Assembly: GCA_024640845.1 (NCBI GenBank)
Contig: JAHEEE010000006.1
Coordinates: 28,579 to 92,578, forward strand
Origin: Myxococcales bacterium
GTDB taxonomy: Bacteria; Myxococcota_A; Polyangia; Polyangiales; Houyiibacteriaceae
DNA length: 64,000 bases
Reading direction: 5' to 3'
Position numbers and translations under genes: made by a program. Position 1 is the stretch's first letter. Every line of letters starts with the position of its first letter. Under the pieces are notes generated by a model. The model searched no databases, was not told the DNA's origin, and saw only the letters and a program-made list of their open reading frames with translations. This document shows positions 45,343 to 53,984 of the stretch, piece by piece.

Positions 45343-46313
45343 GCCGCTCCGGGCAACGTTGGACGAAAGATGTAGCCCTGTTGTTGGACCACACAAACGC
45401 GGTTTGCTCCGGCGACCCGGGCTCTCGCGACTGCGATGCTGGCGGCGTCGAGCAACTCACTGTGTGAGCGAATCCGGCCGCTTGGGAAGAGGCCCACGCC
45501 AATGGCAATCGTCAGCTCGATGCACGCGTTGCCGACTTTGAACGGCCGCAGCGCCACCTCGGACATGAGCCGATCGGCAAGCGTCAGCGCCCGCGCAGGA
45601 CGCGTGTTGGGCAGTAAAAGCCCGAACTCCGCCGTGCGAAACTGTGCTGCGATGTCCGTTGCCCGAATCGTTCGCTGCAGGCGTTCGAACGTTTCGTCGA
45701 GGATCTGGGCGGCAACGTCGGCGCCGCTGTCAGATACGAGCTTGCGGAAATCATCGACCGCTACGATGCAGCATGCAAGCGGGTCGAGATGGCGCTGTGC
45801 CTCGTCGAACTCCTCTTCCAAACAATGGTGGAAGAAGTGGTGGTCCGGCAGGGCCCGCAGCTGGTCGTGGAGCGAGGTGTAGCGGATCTCGTTCTTGGCG
45901 AACTGCACGTCGTCGTGGGCGCGTTTGACGCGGAGCATGTTCTCGACACGCGCGACGAGATCGTCGTCGCTGAACGGTTTTGGGAGGTGTTCGTCCGCCG
46001 AGGAGCGCGTGCCCAAGATTCTGCCACCCGCTTGGCCGGACGAAGTCAGCAACATGACGGGGACGAAGCGATCCCTCGTGATCGTCTTGATCACTTTGCA
46101 GGCGTCGACACCGTTGAGCCCCGGCATGTTGACATCGAGCACCACCAAATCGACGGACTGCGCGCGGACCGCGTCGATGGCCTTCTGACCATTGTGGGTC
46201 GGTACGACCGTAGCCCCAAGCGTGCGAAGCAATCGGGAAATGCGCTCGCACGTCGCACGATCATCGTCGGCGACGACCACCACCGCTTTCGGAAATGGAC
46301 GGGTAGTCCCCAC
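45339..46313 (-). CDS. response regulator with degenerate GGDEF domain
   Basis: 324 residues. Receiver domain about 8-125 with phospho-acceptor Asp in VVLDVNMPGLNG, the acidic pair VADDD and Lys in LPKPF, so phosphorylation is plausible. The C-terminal GGDEF-like domain (about 145-320) has the signature replaced: the aligned stretch reads AQFRTAEFGLLL, so GGDEF is RTAEF. Diguanylate cyclase activity is unlikely; it may be an output or dimerisation platform. The GTG start at 46313 is inferred. It is divergent from rpoN over 115 bp. Confidence 0.78.
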   Translation of the reverse strand: MGTTRPFPKAVVVVADDDRATCERISRLLRTLGATVVPTHNGQKAIDAVRAQSVDLVVLDVNMPGLNGVDACKVIKTITRDRFVPVMLLTSSGQAGGRILGTRSSADEHLPKPFSDDDLVARVENMLRVKRAHDDVQFAKNEIRYTSLHDQLRALPDHHFFHHCLEEEFDEAQRHLDPLACCIVAVDDFRKLVSDSGADVAAQILDETFERLQRTIRATDIAAQFRTAEFGLLLPNTRPARALTLADRLMSEVALRPFKVGNACIELTIAIGVGLFPSGRIRSHSELLDAASIAVARARVAGANRVCVVQQQGYIFRPTLPGAA

Positions 46314-46428
46314 TGGGACAGAGTAGCCGAGTAGGGTCCGATTCGCGAGCCTCGTGCAGTCGAGTTTCCCTGAGCGCTGGACATGTCTATACTGCGGGCG
46401 TCGCACTTCTCCGGAGTGTGGGGCCTGG

Positions 46429-47847
46429 ATGGAGCTCAAGCAGCAACTCAAGTTATCGCAACAGCTGATCATGACGCCGCAATTGCAGCAGGCGATCAAG
46501 CTGTTGCAGATGTCGCGGATGGAGCTCACTGAGCTCGTTCAGGAGGAGCTGCTCGAGAACCCCGTTCTCGAAGAGGGACCCGACCCTCGTGATTCGAGCG
46601 TCAACATCATCGAGGAGAGCGCCCCCGAAGTTCGCGCGCACGAGGCGAAGAAAGAGGAGATCGACTGGGAGCGCTACCTCGAGAATCAGTCGAACGAAGC
46701 GCCCATGCCCGCAGTGCGCCGAGGCCCGGACGAAGAGATGCCCGGGCTCGAGGCGACGCTCTCCACCTCGGAGAACCTGAGCGAGCACCTCGGTTGGCAG
46801 TTGCGGATGGGCGACTTCGTCGATGACGAGTGTCGGTTCGGCGCGTTGGTAATTGGCAACCTCGACGACAATGGGTACTTGAAGATCGACGGTGTGGCTC
46901 CAGAGGAGATCGTTCCCCGGCTCTCAGCCGAATCCGGCCTCGATCCCGAGGACGCGGAGGAGGTTCTGTCGATGATTCAACAGTTCGACCCTCTCGGCGT
47001 AGCCGCTCGCTCGCTCGAAGAGTGTCTGTTGATTCAAGCCCGGCACTACGGCATGGACGACTTGGTTCTTCGGGTGATCTCGGACCACCTCTCGGATCTC
47101 GAGAAGCGACACTATCCGGCGGTTGCCAAGACGCTCGGCTGCTCGCTCGACGAGGTGTACGATGTCGCCCAGATCATCGCCGAGCTCGAGCCGCGACCCG
47201 CGCGACGCTTTCAAACCGAGGAGCCGCGGTACATCACACCCGATGTTTACGTTCACAGGGTTGGTGATGAGTACTTCGTCGTGGCCAACGATGACGGCAT
47301 GCCAAAGCTCAAGATCAGCGGCTTTTACCGCTCCGCGATGGCCGACAACCCGAAGGCCAAAGAGTACATTCAGGACAAGCTCCGCAGTGCCCAATGGCTC
47401 ATCCGCAGCATCGACCAGCGGCGCAAGACGATCGTCAAGGTCACCGAGTGCATCGTCGACAAGCAGCGGGACTTCTTCGACAAGGGCATAGAGCACCTCA
47501 AGCCCATGATCCTACGCGATGTTGCCGAAACCGTCGGCATGCACGAGAGCACGATTTCCCGGGTCACCAGCAACAAGTATGTCCACACGCCCAGGGGCAC
47601 TTTTGAGTTGAAGTACTTCTTCAACAGCGCCATAAAGCGGGACCACCAGAACGACATCGCGTCTGAGAGCGTGAAGCAGGCAATCAAAACGATAATTTCC
47701 GGCGAGGATCCGAAGGCCCCGCTTTCTGATCAGAGAATCGTGGAAATTCTGGGGCAGGACGACATCAAGATTGCCCGTCGAACGGTCGCAAAGTATCGTG
47801 AGATGCTCGGCATTCTCAGCTCGTCGAAACGGAAGAAGTACTTTTAG
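46429..47847 (+). CDS. rpoN: RNA polymerase sigma-54 factor
   Basis: A 472-residue sigma-54. Region I (MELKQQLKLSQQLIMTPQLQ, Gln/Leu-rich) contacts activators. The core-binding region and HTH-like segment (VGMHESTISRVTSNKYVHTP) follow. The RpoN box ARRTVAKYRE near the C-terminus recognises the -24 element. Region II is short and acidic (GPDPRDSSVNIIEESAPEVR). It directs enhancer-dependent promoters. ATG 46429 is chosen because homology begins there. Candidate -10 TATACT lies at 46388-46393. Confidence 0.95.
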   Translation: MELKQQLKLSQQLIMTPQLQQAIKLLQMSRMELTELVQEELLENPVLEEGPDPRDSSVNIIEESAPEVRAHEAKKEEIDWERYLENQSNEAPMPAVRRGPDEEMPGLEATLSTSENLSEHLGWQLRMGDFVDDECRFGALVIGNLDDNGYLKIDGVAPEEIVPRLSAESGLDPEDAEEVLSMIQQFDPLGVAARSLEECLLIQARHYGMDDLVLRVISDHLSDLEKRHYPAVAKTLGCSLDEVYDVAQIIAELEPRPARRFQTEEPRYITPDVYVHRVGDEYFVVANDDGMPKLKISGFYRSAMADNPKAKEYIQDKLRSAQWLIRSIDQRRKTIVKVTECIVDKQRDFFDKGIEHLKPMILRDVAETVGMHESTISRVTSNKYVHTPRGTFELKYFFNSAIKRDHQNDIASESVKQAIKTIISGEDPKAPLSDQRIVEILGQDDIKIARRTVAKYREMLGILSSSKRKKYF

Positions 47848-47861
47848 AGGCAGGAGGTTCG

Positions 47862-48188
47862 ATGCGTATCAGCTACACATTCCGCAACATGGAGTCGTCT
47901 GACGCCATCAAGAATTACGCATCGGAGAAGATCGGCAAGATCCAGAAATACATGAGGGCGCCCCTGCACGCGGAGTTCACGTTTTCCATGGAACGTCACC
48001 TCCATCGAGTCGATCTGAACCTCACTGGCGACGGCCATCAGTACGCCGGCCATGGCCAGTCCGAGGACATGTACGCGACCATCGATCAGGTGGTCGACAA
48101 AATCGACCGCCAGGTTCGCGACACGAAAGCAACGGAGAACGACCGCCGGCGGCACGGCGGCGAGTCTCTTCGTCGCCCCGAAGACTGA
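47862..48188 (+). CDS. hpf: short ribosome hibernation promoting factor (HPF/RaiA family)
   Basis: A 108-residue HPF of the short type: ISYTFRNMESSDAIKNYASE, then HRVDLNLTGDGHQYAGHGQS and DMYATIDQVVDKIDRQV. It binds the 30S decoding site in stationary phase. Ribosome-binding site AGGCAGGAGG lies before ATG 47862; 14 nt after rpoN. The rpoN-hpf-ptsN order is the classic conserved one. Confidence 0.92.
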   Translation: MRISYTFRNMESSDAIKNYASEKIGKIQKYMRAPLHAEFTFSMERHLHRVDLNLTGDGHQYAGHGQSEDMYATIDQVVDKIDRQVRDTKATENDRRRHGGESLRRPED

Positions 48189-48226
48189 TTGCGCATGCTT
48201 GGCGTGTAGGGTATCGCCTGCCCGAC

Positions 48227-48673
48227 ATGCTGGCGGAGTTGTTGCACAAGGAGCGCGTGCGGGTCGGCCTCGACGGAGTCGACAAAGACGTTGCCCTGCT
48301 TGAGCTTGCGTCCTTGCTCACGCTGCCGGAAGGCACCGCGAACGCCGAGTCAGTCTACGATGTGCTCCTCGAGCGCGAGCGGCTCGCCAGCACCGGCGTC
48401 GGTAGCGGTGTGGCGATTCCCCACGGCAGGTGCGACGATTTCGACGAGCTTCGCGCAGCCGTGGCGGTGTACCCCGCGGGCATCGACTTCCAAGCTGTCG
48501 ATGGGCTTCCCGTGAAGATCATCGTGGGGATCATCGGACCCCGTTCGATGCCGCAGAAGCATCTGGCTGCGCTTGCAGGGGTGTCCCGCGTCCTTCGCGA
48601 CGAAGCCAGGCGTGCCGAGCTGATCTCCGCGCCAGACGACGCGCACGCTTACCGCGCGTTGATCGGACTTTGA
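48227..48673 (+). CDS. ptsN: PTS IIA-like nitrogen regulatory protein
   Basis: A 148-residue EIIA(Ntr)-type protein. The phosphorylated His is in GVAIPHGR. It takes phosphate from HPr and usually regulates K+ and nitrogen/carbon responses rather than sugar uptake. It is 38 nt after hpf. Confidence 0.92.
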   Translation: MLAELLHKERVRVGLDGVDKDVALLELASLLTLPEGTANAESVYDVLLERERLASTGVGSGVAIPHGRCDDFDELRAAVAVYPAGIDFQAVDGLPVKIIVGIIGPRSMPQKHLAALAGVSRVLRDEARRAELISAPDDAHAYRALIGL

Positions 48674-48700
48674 CGGGCAGACAGCAGCGCGTCGCTCGCG

Positions 48701-48706
48701 TATGAT
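48701..48706 (+). promoter_or_regulatory. candidate -10 box (TATGAT) before hprK
   Basis: TATGAT, five of six matches to the consensus TATAAT, is 6 nt upstream of GTG 48713. Together with similar boxes elsewhere it suggests a leaderless hprK transcript in addition to readthrough from ptsN. Confidence 0.38.
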
Positions 48707-48712
48707 GCGCCC

Positions 48713-49711
48713 GTGACCCAGTCCTCTCCGCCCCACATCGGGCTTCCCAGCATGCGTGTGGAGCACGGCATCACGGTCGCGCGCCTATTGTCCGATCCGA
48801 GGCTATCGTCGATGGTGCGCCTTGTCGCCGGCCAAGACGGGCAACAACGCAAGATCGACCATCCTCGTGTTCAAAAGCCCGGCTTGGCGCTGGCCGGGCA
48901 CATCCACGGTGTCGTTTCCACGCGAATTCAGATCCTCGGCGAAACCGAGGTCACCTATCTGGAAACGCTCTTGCCCGAGGAGCAGGCCGAGCGGGCGGCC
49001 GTCCTCTTCGGGCTCGGCCTGTCCCTGGTCGTCGTCACCCGGGGGGTCGAGCCGCCGGCGGCGCTCGTCGAAGCAGCCGAGCGGACCTCCACCCCGCTTG
49101 CGGTTTCGGAGGTGCGCTCGAGCCGCTCGATTCAGGCATTTCATCTGGCTTTGGATGGCATCCTCGCGCCCTCTGAAACGCGCCACGGTGTGCTCATGGA
49201 CGTCCACGGCATCGGCATACTGCTCCTCGGGCCGAGCGGGATTGGCAAGAGTGAGTGCGCGCTTTTCTTGGTTGAACGAGGACATCGTTTCGTCGCAGAC
49301 GATCAGGTCATCCTCTCCTTGTTGCCTTCGGAGCAGGTCCTTGGCCGCGCACCGGCGCCCCTTCGCAATCATCTCGAGGTTCGCGGCCTCGGCATCATCA
49401 ACGTTCGTGACTTGTTCGGCGCGAATGCGGTGCGGACCGAAAAGACCGTGCAGATGGTCGTGGAGCTCTGTCCTTGGAGCGACGAGGAGTCGTACGACCG
49501 CCTCGGGCTCGACGAGTCGACCGTGGAGATTCTGGGAATGCCCCTGTCGTTTCTCCGCATCCCTGTTCGTCCCGGGCGCAACATGGCCGTCATTCTCGAA
49601 GTCGCGGCGCGCAATCACATCCTGAAGGCCGCCGGCCACCATGGGGCCAGGAGGTTCATCGACAGGTTGATGGGAGATCTCGAGAACCCGAGCTCGGAGC
49701 CGTCGTCATGA
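48713..49711 (+). CDS. hprK: HPr kinase/phosphorylase
   Basis: A 332-residue bifunctional enzyme that phosphorylates and dephosphorylates a Ser of HPr. The N-terminal regulatory domain is followed by a P-loop GPSGIGKS and the signature EVRGLGIINV. FVADDQVIL supplies the catalytic Asp. Length is near typical (about 310-330). GTG 48713 is the likely start; MRVEHG (48752) is an alternative. Its stop overlaps rapZ by 4 nt. Confidence 0.92.
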   Translation: MTQSSPPHIGLPSMRVEHGITVARLLSDPRLSSMVRLVAGQDGQQRKIDHPRVQKPGLALAGHIHGVVSTRIQILGETEVTYLETLLPEEQAERAAVLFGLGLSLVVVTRGVEPPAALVEAAERTSTPLAVSEVRSSRSIQAFHLALDGILAPSETRHGVLMDVHGIGILLLGPSGIGKSECALFLVERGHRFVADDQVILSLLPSEQVLGRAPAPLRNHLEVRGLGIINVRDLFGANAVRTEKTVQMVVELCPWSDEESYDRLGLDESTVEILGMPLSFLRIPVRPGRNMAVILEVAARNHILKAAGHHGARRFIDRLMGDLENPSSEPSS

Positions 49712-50577
49712 GCATGGCGCCGCAAATCGTCGTGGTCACCGGGCTCTCGGGTGCAGGGCGCAGCACGGCGCTTCGGGTTCTGGAGGACGCGGGCTTTTTC
49801 TGCGTCGACAACCTTCCACCGGCGCTGGCCCCAGATCTTCTTCCGCTGGCGCAACGGGAAGGCAAGCTTCGGCGAGTGGGTTTGGGGATCGACGTGCGCA
49901 CCGGCGCCTTCCTGAGCGGCGCCGAAAAGACACTTTCGGCGCTCGAAGCAGACGGTCACGATGTGCGAGTGATCTTTCTCGATTGTGCGGATGAGGTGTT
50001 GGTGCGTCGATTCAGCGAGACTCGCAGGCCTCATGCACTGGCGCGAGATGGCGATCTCCACGTTGCGATTGCAAGGGAACGTCAGCGTTTGGCCGGTCTT
50101 CGGGCTCGAGCAGACATCATCATCGACACGACCGATCTCACTGTCCACGATCTCCGCCGCCATTTGATCGACTACATCGGCCGAGGCGTCGATCGTCCTT
50201 CGATGGTGGTGCGTCTGCTCTCGTTCGGCTTCAAGTACGGGATTCCAGTCCATGCGGATCTGGTATTCGATCTGCGATTTCTGCCGAATCCCCACTTCGT
50301 GGAGGAGCTCCGCCCGAAGACCGGGATGGATCCGGCGGTCTCGGCGTACGTCCTCGAAGCGCCCGAGACGCAGGAATTTCTCGCCCGCCTCCGGTCGCTA
50401 CTGGACTTCACGCTTCCGCAGCATGCCCGCGAGGGGAAGGCGTATCTGACGATCGCGCTCGGGTGCACAGGCGGGCGGCATCGTTCGGTCGCCATCGCTG
50501 AGGAGCTCGGGCGACAGCTTGGAGGGACGCACGAGGTGGTCGTCTCCCATCGAGATGCGGAGCGGACCCACCCGTGA
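49708..50577 (+). CDS. rapZ: RapZ-family nucleotide-binding protein
   Basis: A 289-residue RapZ homologue. Walker A reads GLSGAGRS (Arg in place of the usual Lys, a variant seen in other phyla). The C-terminal domain has GFKYGIPVHADLVFDLRFLP and GCTGGRHRSVAIAEEL, the RNA/ligand-binding part. It regulates amino-sugar metabolism via RNase adapters in enterobacteria; elsewhere its role is inferred. ATGA overlap with hprK and GTGA overlap with ptsH. Confidence 0.92.
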   Translation: MSMAPQIVVVTGLSGAGRSTALRVLEDAGFFCVDNLPPALAPDLLPLAQREGKLRRVGLGIDVRTGAFLSGAEKTLSALEADGHDVRVIFLDCADEVLVRRFSETRRPHALARDGDLHVAIARERQRLAGLRARADIIIDTTDLTVHDLRRHLIDYIGRGVDRPSMVVRLLSFGFKYGIPVHADLVFDLRFLPNPHFVEELRPKTGMDPAVSAYVLEAPETQEFLARLRSLLDFTLPQHAREGKAYLTIALGCTGGRHRSVAIAEELGRQLGGTHEVVVSHRDAERTHP

Positions 50578-50852
50578 CGGAAGTGCTCAGCGCTCGCATC
50601 GAGGTGCCGAATCGCCTTGGCCTCCACGCGCGTGCCGCGGCCAAGCTGGTCAACCTAGCTAACCGATATGCATCGCACATCGAGGTGTCGAAGGACGGTC
50701 AAACGGCGGACGCCAAGAGCATCATGGGGGTTCTGCTGCTTTGCGGGCACCAAGGCTCGGAGCTCACATTCTCTGCGCGGGGCGCGGACGCCGAGGCTGC
50801 GCTCGCGGCGCTTCGAGCCCTCGTGGAAGACGGCTTCGGAGAGGACGCATGA
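50574..50852 (+). CDS. ptsH: phosphocarrier protein HPr
   Basis: A 92-residue HPr. His18 in NRLGLHARAAA accepts phosphate from EI. Ser49 in ADAKSIMGV is the HprK target. GTG start at 50574 overlaps rapZ by 4 nt, and the stop overlaps ptsI by 4 nt. Presence of the Ser together with hprK indicates Ser-phosphorylation control. Confidence 0.94.
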   Translation: MTEVLSARIEVPNRLGLHARAAAKLVNLANRYASHIEVSKDGQTADAKSIMGVLLLCGHQGSELTFSARGADAEAALAALRALVEDGFGEDA

Positions 50853-52543
50853 GTCGACCGTTGCGGCTGAAAGGGATTGGCGCTTCGATCGGGGTCGCGG
50901 TCGCCTCCGCGCGCGCTCTCCCGTCCGGTCGCCCACGCGTGTATGCGAAAATCGAGAACGCGGCTGTCGCGACGGAACTACGGCGATTCGAAAAAGCGGT
51001 CGCCAAGTCGCGCGCTGAGATGGAAGCAGCCAAGCAGCAGCTTACGCTGCAGCATGGATCGACGTATGCGCCCATTTTCGACGTGTACCTGCTGATGCAC
51101 GAAGACGCAGTCCTGATCGACGCGATCGCTGAGGCGATTCGAAACGACGCCATCAATGCGGAGTGGGCGGTGGCCCGCGTCGCCGAGCGCCTTCGTGCGC
51201 CGTTGCTCCGCGATACCTCTTCCTACTTCAGGGAGCGAGCCCGCGATATCGCCCACGTCGAAGAGCATTTGCTCCGGCACCTGAGCGGCGAGCATCGCAC
51301 CGAACGGGTTTCAGACGAGCCCGTCGTCTTGGTGGGGCACGATTTGAGCCCAGCCGATGCGGTACGGATGCTTGCGCCTCCGACTGTCGGGCTCGTGACC
51401 GAGGTGGGCGCAGGGAGCAGCCACACGGCCATCCTCGCGCGCACGTTCGGGGTGCCAGCCGTCGTGGGCGTTGGCCCGCTCGCGCGCGAGATCGAGGACG
51501 GCGAGGACGTGCTGGTCGACGGTTTCGCAGCTGAAGTGACCGTGGGGGTTTCCATGGAGGAGCGCCGCGAGGCTGAGGCGCGGAAGGGGCGCTTCGCGGC
51601 TTTTCTCGAAGGTGAGCGCCAAAGCACTGCAACGACCGAGGATGGCTTTGCGGTGACCGTCACCGCCAATGTCGAGCTTCCAACCGAGATCGAAGCGGCA
51701 CTAGAGAGCAGTGCCGAGGGCATCGGCCTGTACCGGACCGAGTTCATGTGTCTTGAACGGCAGGAGCCACCCTCGGAGGACGAGCAGTTCGAGCTCTACA
51801 GAGCGGTCGTCACTGCCATGGCGCCCAACAACGTCGCGTTTCGCACGTTCGATTGGCGCGGTGACAAGCGGATCCGAGCGGACGATCTCCGCGAGCGCGA
51901 GCGCGATTGGTTGAGGACGCAGATCAAAGCCATTCTCAGGGCGAGCAGTGAGGGAGCGGTCTCGCTGATGTTCCCGATGGTCGCGACCGTCGACGAGTTT
52001 CTCGCCGCCAAGGCGATCGTCGAGGAGAGCAGGGCGGCTCTCGTCGACCAGAGCGCGCGTGCGGCTGTCTTGCCCGTAGGCATGATGGTGGAGGTGCCCT
52101 CCGCAGCGCTACTTGCGGATCGCTTCGCAGAGCACGCTGACTTTTTTGCGGTCGGCACCAACGATCTTGCTCACTACACGATGGCGCTCGACCGAAGTGA
52201 CGGGGGCGCGTCCGCGACACCTCTCGAACCAGCTGTGGTGCGTCTGATCGCGGGTACGGTTGCCGCGGCGCAACGCGCCGGCATTCCATGTTCGCTCTGC
52301 GGCGATATGGCCGCGAATCCCATCGAGCTCGGTCTCGGTCTCGGTCTCGGCTTCCGATCCGTTTCAGTACCGGTGAGCGTCGTTCCTCTGGCTCGCGCGG
52401 TCATCCGCAGCGTCGACCTGAAGCGGGCCCAATCGGTCGCCGAGGAAGCACTTTGGTGCGAGTCGGCCGACGAGGTTCGCAAACTGCTCGACGAACACCT
52501 CGCGAAACACCTCGATCCGCTGTGGAAGGCGAGCGATCTCTAG
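50849..52543 (+). CDS. ptsI: phosphoenolpyruvate-protein phosphotransferase (EI), with an internal deletion
   Basis: A 564-residue EI. Phospho-His192 lies in AGSSHTAILAR. PEP-binding FRTFDWRGDK (Arg332), MMVEVPSA, GTNDLAHYTMALDR and active-site Cys484 in CSLCGDM are present. The segment between GGDK and the RDQLRAI-like RTQIKAIL is only about 14 residues, whereas E. coli EI has about 30, including NPFLGWRAIR. The second PEP-phosphate Arg of that loop has no obvious counterpart. The reading frame is intact, so this is a real deletion, not a frameshift. A short GGTCTC hexamer repeat encodes GLGLGLG near 52330. ATGA overlap with ptsH. Confidence 0.88.
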   Translation: MSRPLRLKGIGASIGVAVASARALPSGRPRVYAKIENAAVATELRRFEKAVAKSRAEMEAAKQQLTLQHGSTYAPIFDVYLLMHEDAVLIDAIAEAIRNDAINAEWAVARVAERLRAPLLRDTSSYFRERARDIAHVEEHLLRHLSGEHRTERVSDEPVVLVGHDLSPADAVRMLAPPTVGLVTEVGAGSSHTAILARTFGVPAVVGVGPLAREIEDGEDVLVDGFAAEVTVGVSMEERREAEARKGRFAAFLEGERQSTATTEDGFAVTVTANVELPTEIEAALESSAEGIGLYRTEFMCLERQEPPSEDEQFELYRAVVTAMAPNNVAFRTFDWRGDKRIRADDLRERERDWLRTQIKAILRASSEGAVSLMFPMVATVDEFLAAKAIVEESRAALVDQSARAAVLPVGMMVEVPSAALLADRFAEHADFFAVGTNDLAHYTMALDRSDGGASATPLEPAVVRLIAGTVAAAQRAGIPCSLCGDMAANPIELGLGLGLGFRSVSVPVSVVPLARAVIRSVDLKRAQSVAEEALWCESADEVRKLLDEHLAKHLDPLWKASDL

Positions 52544-53085
52544 TCCGCGCGCTTCTTTAGTCGCTCGACGAGCTCGACCAGATCTCCCTCGCTCAAGAGC
52601 CCGGTTGCGCGATCGATCTCGTAGCCTTCCGCGTCGTACAGAATGAAGGTCGGAACCGCCTCGATTCTGCCCAGCATTGTCTCCCCGTTCTCGACCTTGC
52701 CGTAAGGGTTGGCGCCTACGACAAACGGCGGATCGAGCGCATAGGCCCACGCGTCGACGAGTTGTGAGGCGCGCGGTTGGGCGGCGACGCCGACGACGAT
52801 TACCTCCGGATGCTGTGGCACGAACGGTCGCAACGATTTCAACGAAGCTTGGCTGACCGCATCGAAGGTCGCGAACACGAACAGCATCACGGGCGTACCC
52901 CGCAGATCCGCAAGCTCGAGCCAACGCCCATCGGACAAGCGAATCCCGAGGTCGAGCCGAGGTCCGCCGTGAGTCTGGGGCGTGGTTTCTCGTGCGTCTT
53001 GCGAACCCCGCGAGCAGCCCGATGCGACCACGAGAAGCATCGTGATCACGTATATGCCGCATTTTCGAAGGCTGCTTCTGGTCAT
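52540..53085 (-). CDS. thioredoxin-fold lipoprotein without the CxxC
   Basis: A 181-residue lipoprotein: signal helix and lipobox VVASGC near residue 24. The rest resembles the TlpA/AhpC-TSA fold: LADLRGTPVMLFVFATFDAV, then EVIVVGVAAQ and the cis-Pro segment AVPTFILYD. Where TlpA has WCPPC, the sequence reads FDAVS, so no redox-active cysteines are present. A non-redox role (binding or chaperone) is likely. It converges with ptsI on CTAG 52540-52543. ATG 53085 is chosen. Confidence 0.72.
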   Translation of the reverse strand: MTRSSLRKCGIYVITMLLVVASGCSRGSQDARETTPQTHGGPRLDLGIRLSDGRWLELADLRGTPVMLFVFATFDAVSQASLKSLRPFVPQHPEVIVVGVAAQPRASQLVDAWAYALDPPFVVGANPYGKVENGETMLGRIEAVPTFILYDAEGYEIDRATGLLSEGDLVELVERLKKRAD

Positions 53086-53123
53086 TGCGGTTGGCTGGGC
53101 AATATAGCAAGAACCCAAGCGAC

Positions 53124-53984
53124 GTGGACGCTATCCGTGAACGCTTGGATGCGCTACTCGCCGACTTCGATCCTGTGGCCACTCGCAGCCGCGATCCCGT
53201 CGGCTTCGTGCATCGTTATGCGCACCAACAGGATCAAGAGGTCGTTGGGCTCGTGGCGGCGACTCTCGCGTTTGGCAATGTGGTTGCCGCTCGCCGAAGC
53301 ATCGAGCTCGTCCTCGAGAGACTCGGTCCGGAGCCTGCCGCCTTCGTCGCGGAAGCCGGTGAGCAGGCGCTCCAGCGACGGCTCGACGGCTTCGTACACA
53401 GGATCTATCAGGGGCAACACATCGCAAGCATGCTTCGCGGAGCCGGCACCCTTCTCCGGGACTACGGGTCCCTCGGGGAGGCTTTCGCCTCGTTTCATCG
53501 AAAGGAGCGCGACTTTCGCGAGAGCCTCGCCTGTTTTGCAGACGTCATTCGTGGAGATGCACGAGACAGAAGCGCGCGACACCTCGTCAGCAACCCGCGG
53601 GCCGGAAGCGCCTGCAAGCGGTTGGTCCTCTACGCCCGTTGGATGGTCCGACCCGCCGATGGCGTGGATCTCGGGCTCTGGACGATGGCGCCCTCCGAGC
53701 TCGTCATTCCCGTCGACACCCACATCCATCGCATCAGCCGGAACCTTGGTTTGACGAGCCGCCGCACCGCAAGCTGGGTCACCGCACAGGAGATCACGAG
53801 CAGGCTCCGAGAGCTCGATCCCGAGGACCCGGTCAAATACGACTTCGCGCTCTGCCACTTCGGCGTCTCCCGGCAGTGTCCGAGCCGCCCGGTGCACGAC
53901 AAGTGCGCGCGCTGTGTCTTGCAAGAAGTCTGCGGCGTATGGGCCGTGCACGGACTCGCGGCTTCAGCGCAGGAAGCCGGTTAG
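53124..53984 (+). CDS. TIGR02757/DUF2400 family protein with C-terminal cysteine cluster
   Basis: 286 residues (GTG 53124; TTG 53085 is an alternative). The helical HhH-GPD-like fold includes VIPVDTHIHRISRNLGLTS, the helix-hairpin-helix and Asp region. The C-terminal cysteines (CHFG, CPSRPVHDKCARCVLQEVC) resemble the [4Fe-4S] loop of endonuclease III. A nucleic-acid-binding or glycosylase-like role is expected but the family is uncharacterised. It overlaps the end of plsB by 21 bp. Confidence 0.82.
   Translation: MDAIRERLDALLADFDPVATRSRDPVGFVHRYAHQQDQEVVGLVAATLAFGNVVAARRSIELVLERLGPEPAAFVAEAGEQALQRRLDGFVHRIYQGQHIASMLRGAGTLLRDYGSLGEAFASFHRKERDFRESLACFADVIRGDARDRSARHLVSNPRAGSACKRLVLYARWMVRPADGVDLGLWTMAPSELVIPVDTHIHRISRNLGLTSRRTASWVTAQEITSRLRELDPEDPVKYDFALCHFGVSRQCPSRPVHDKCARCVLQEVCGVWAVHGLAASAQEAG

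Noticed and set aside
49708-49740. Arg instead of Lys in the RapZ Walker A motif as an anomaly
   Set aside because: The GLSGAGR form is common in RapZ homologues outside enterobacteria, so it is not evidence of loss of function.
52328-52350. GGTCTC hexamer run inside ptsI as a phase-variation tract
   Set aside because: Only about three units, in frame and encoding GLGLGLG; a length change would not break the frame, so on-off switching is unlikely.
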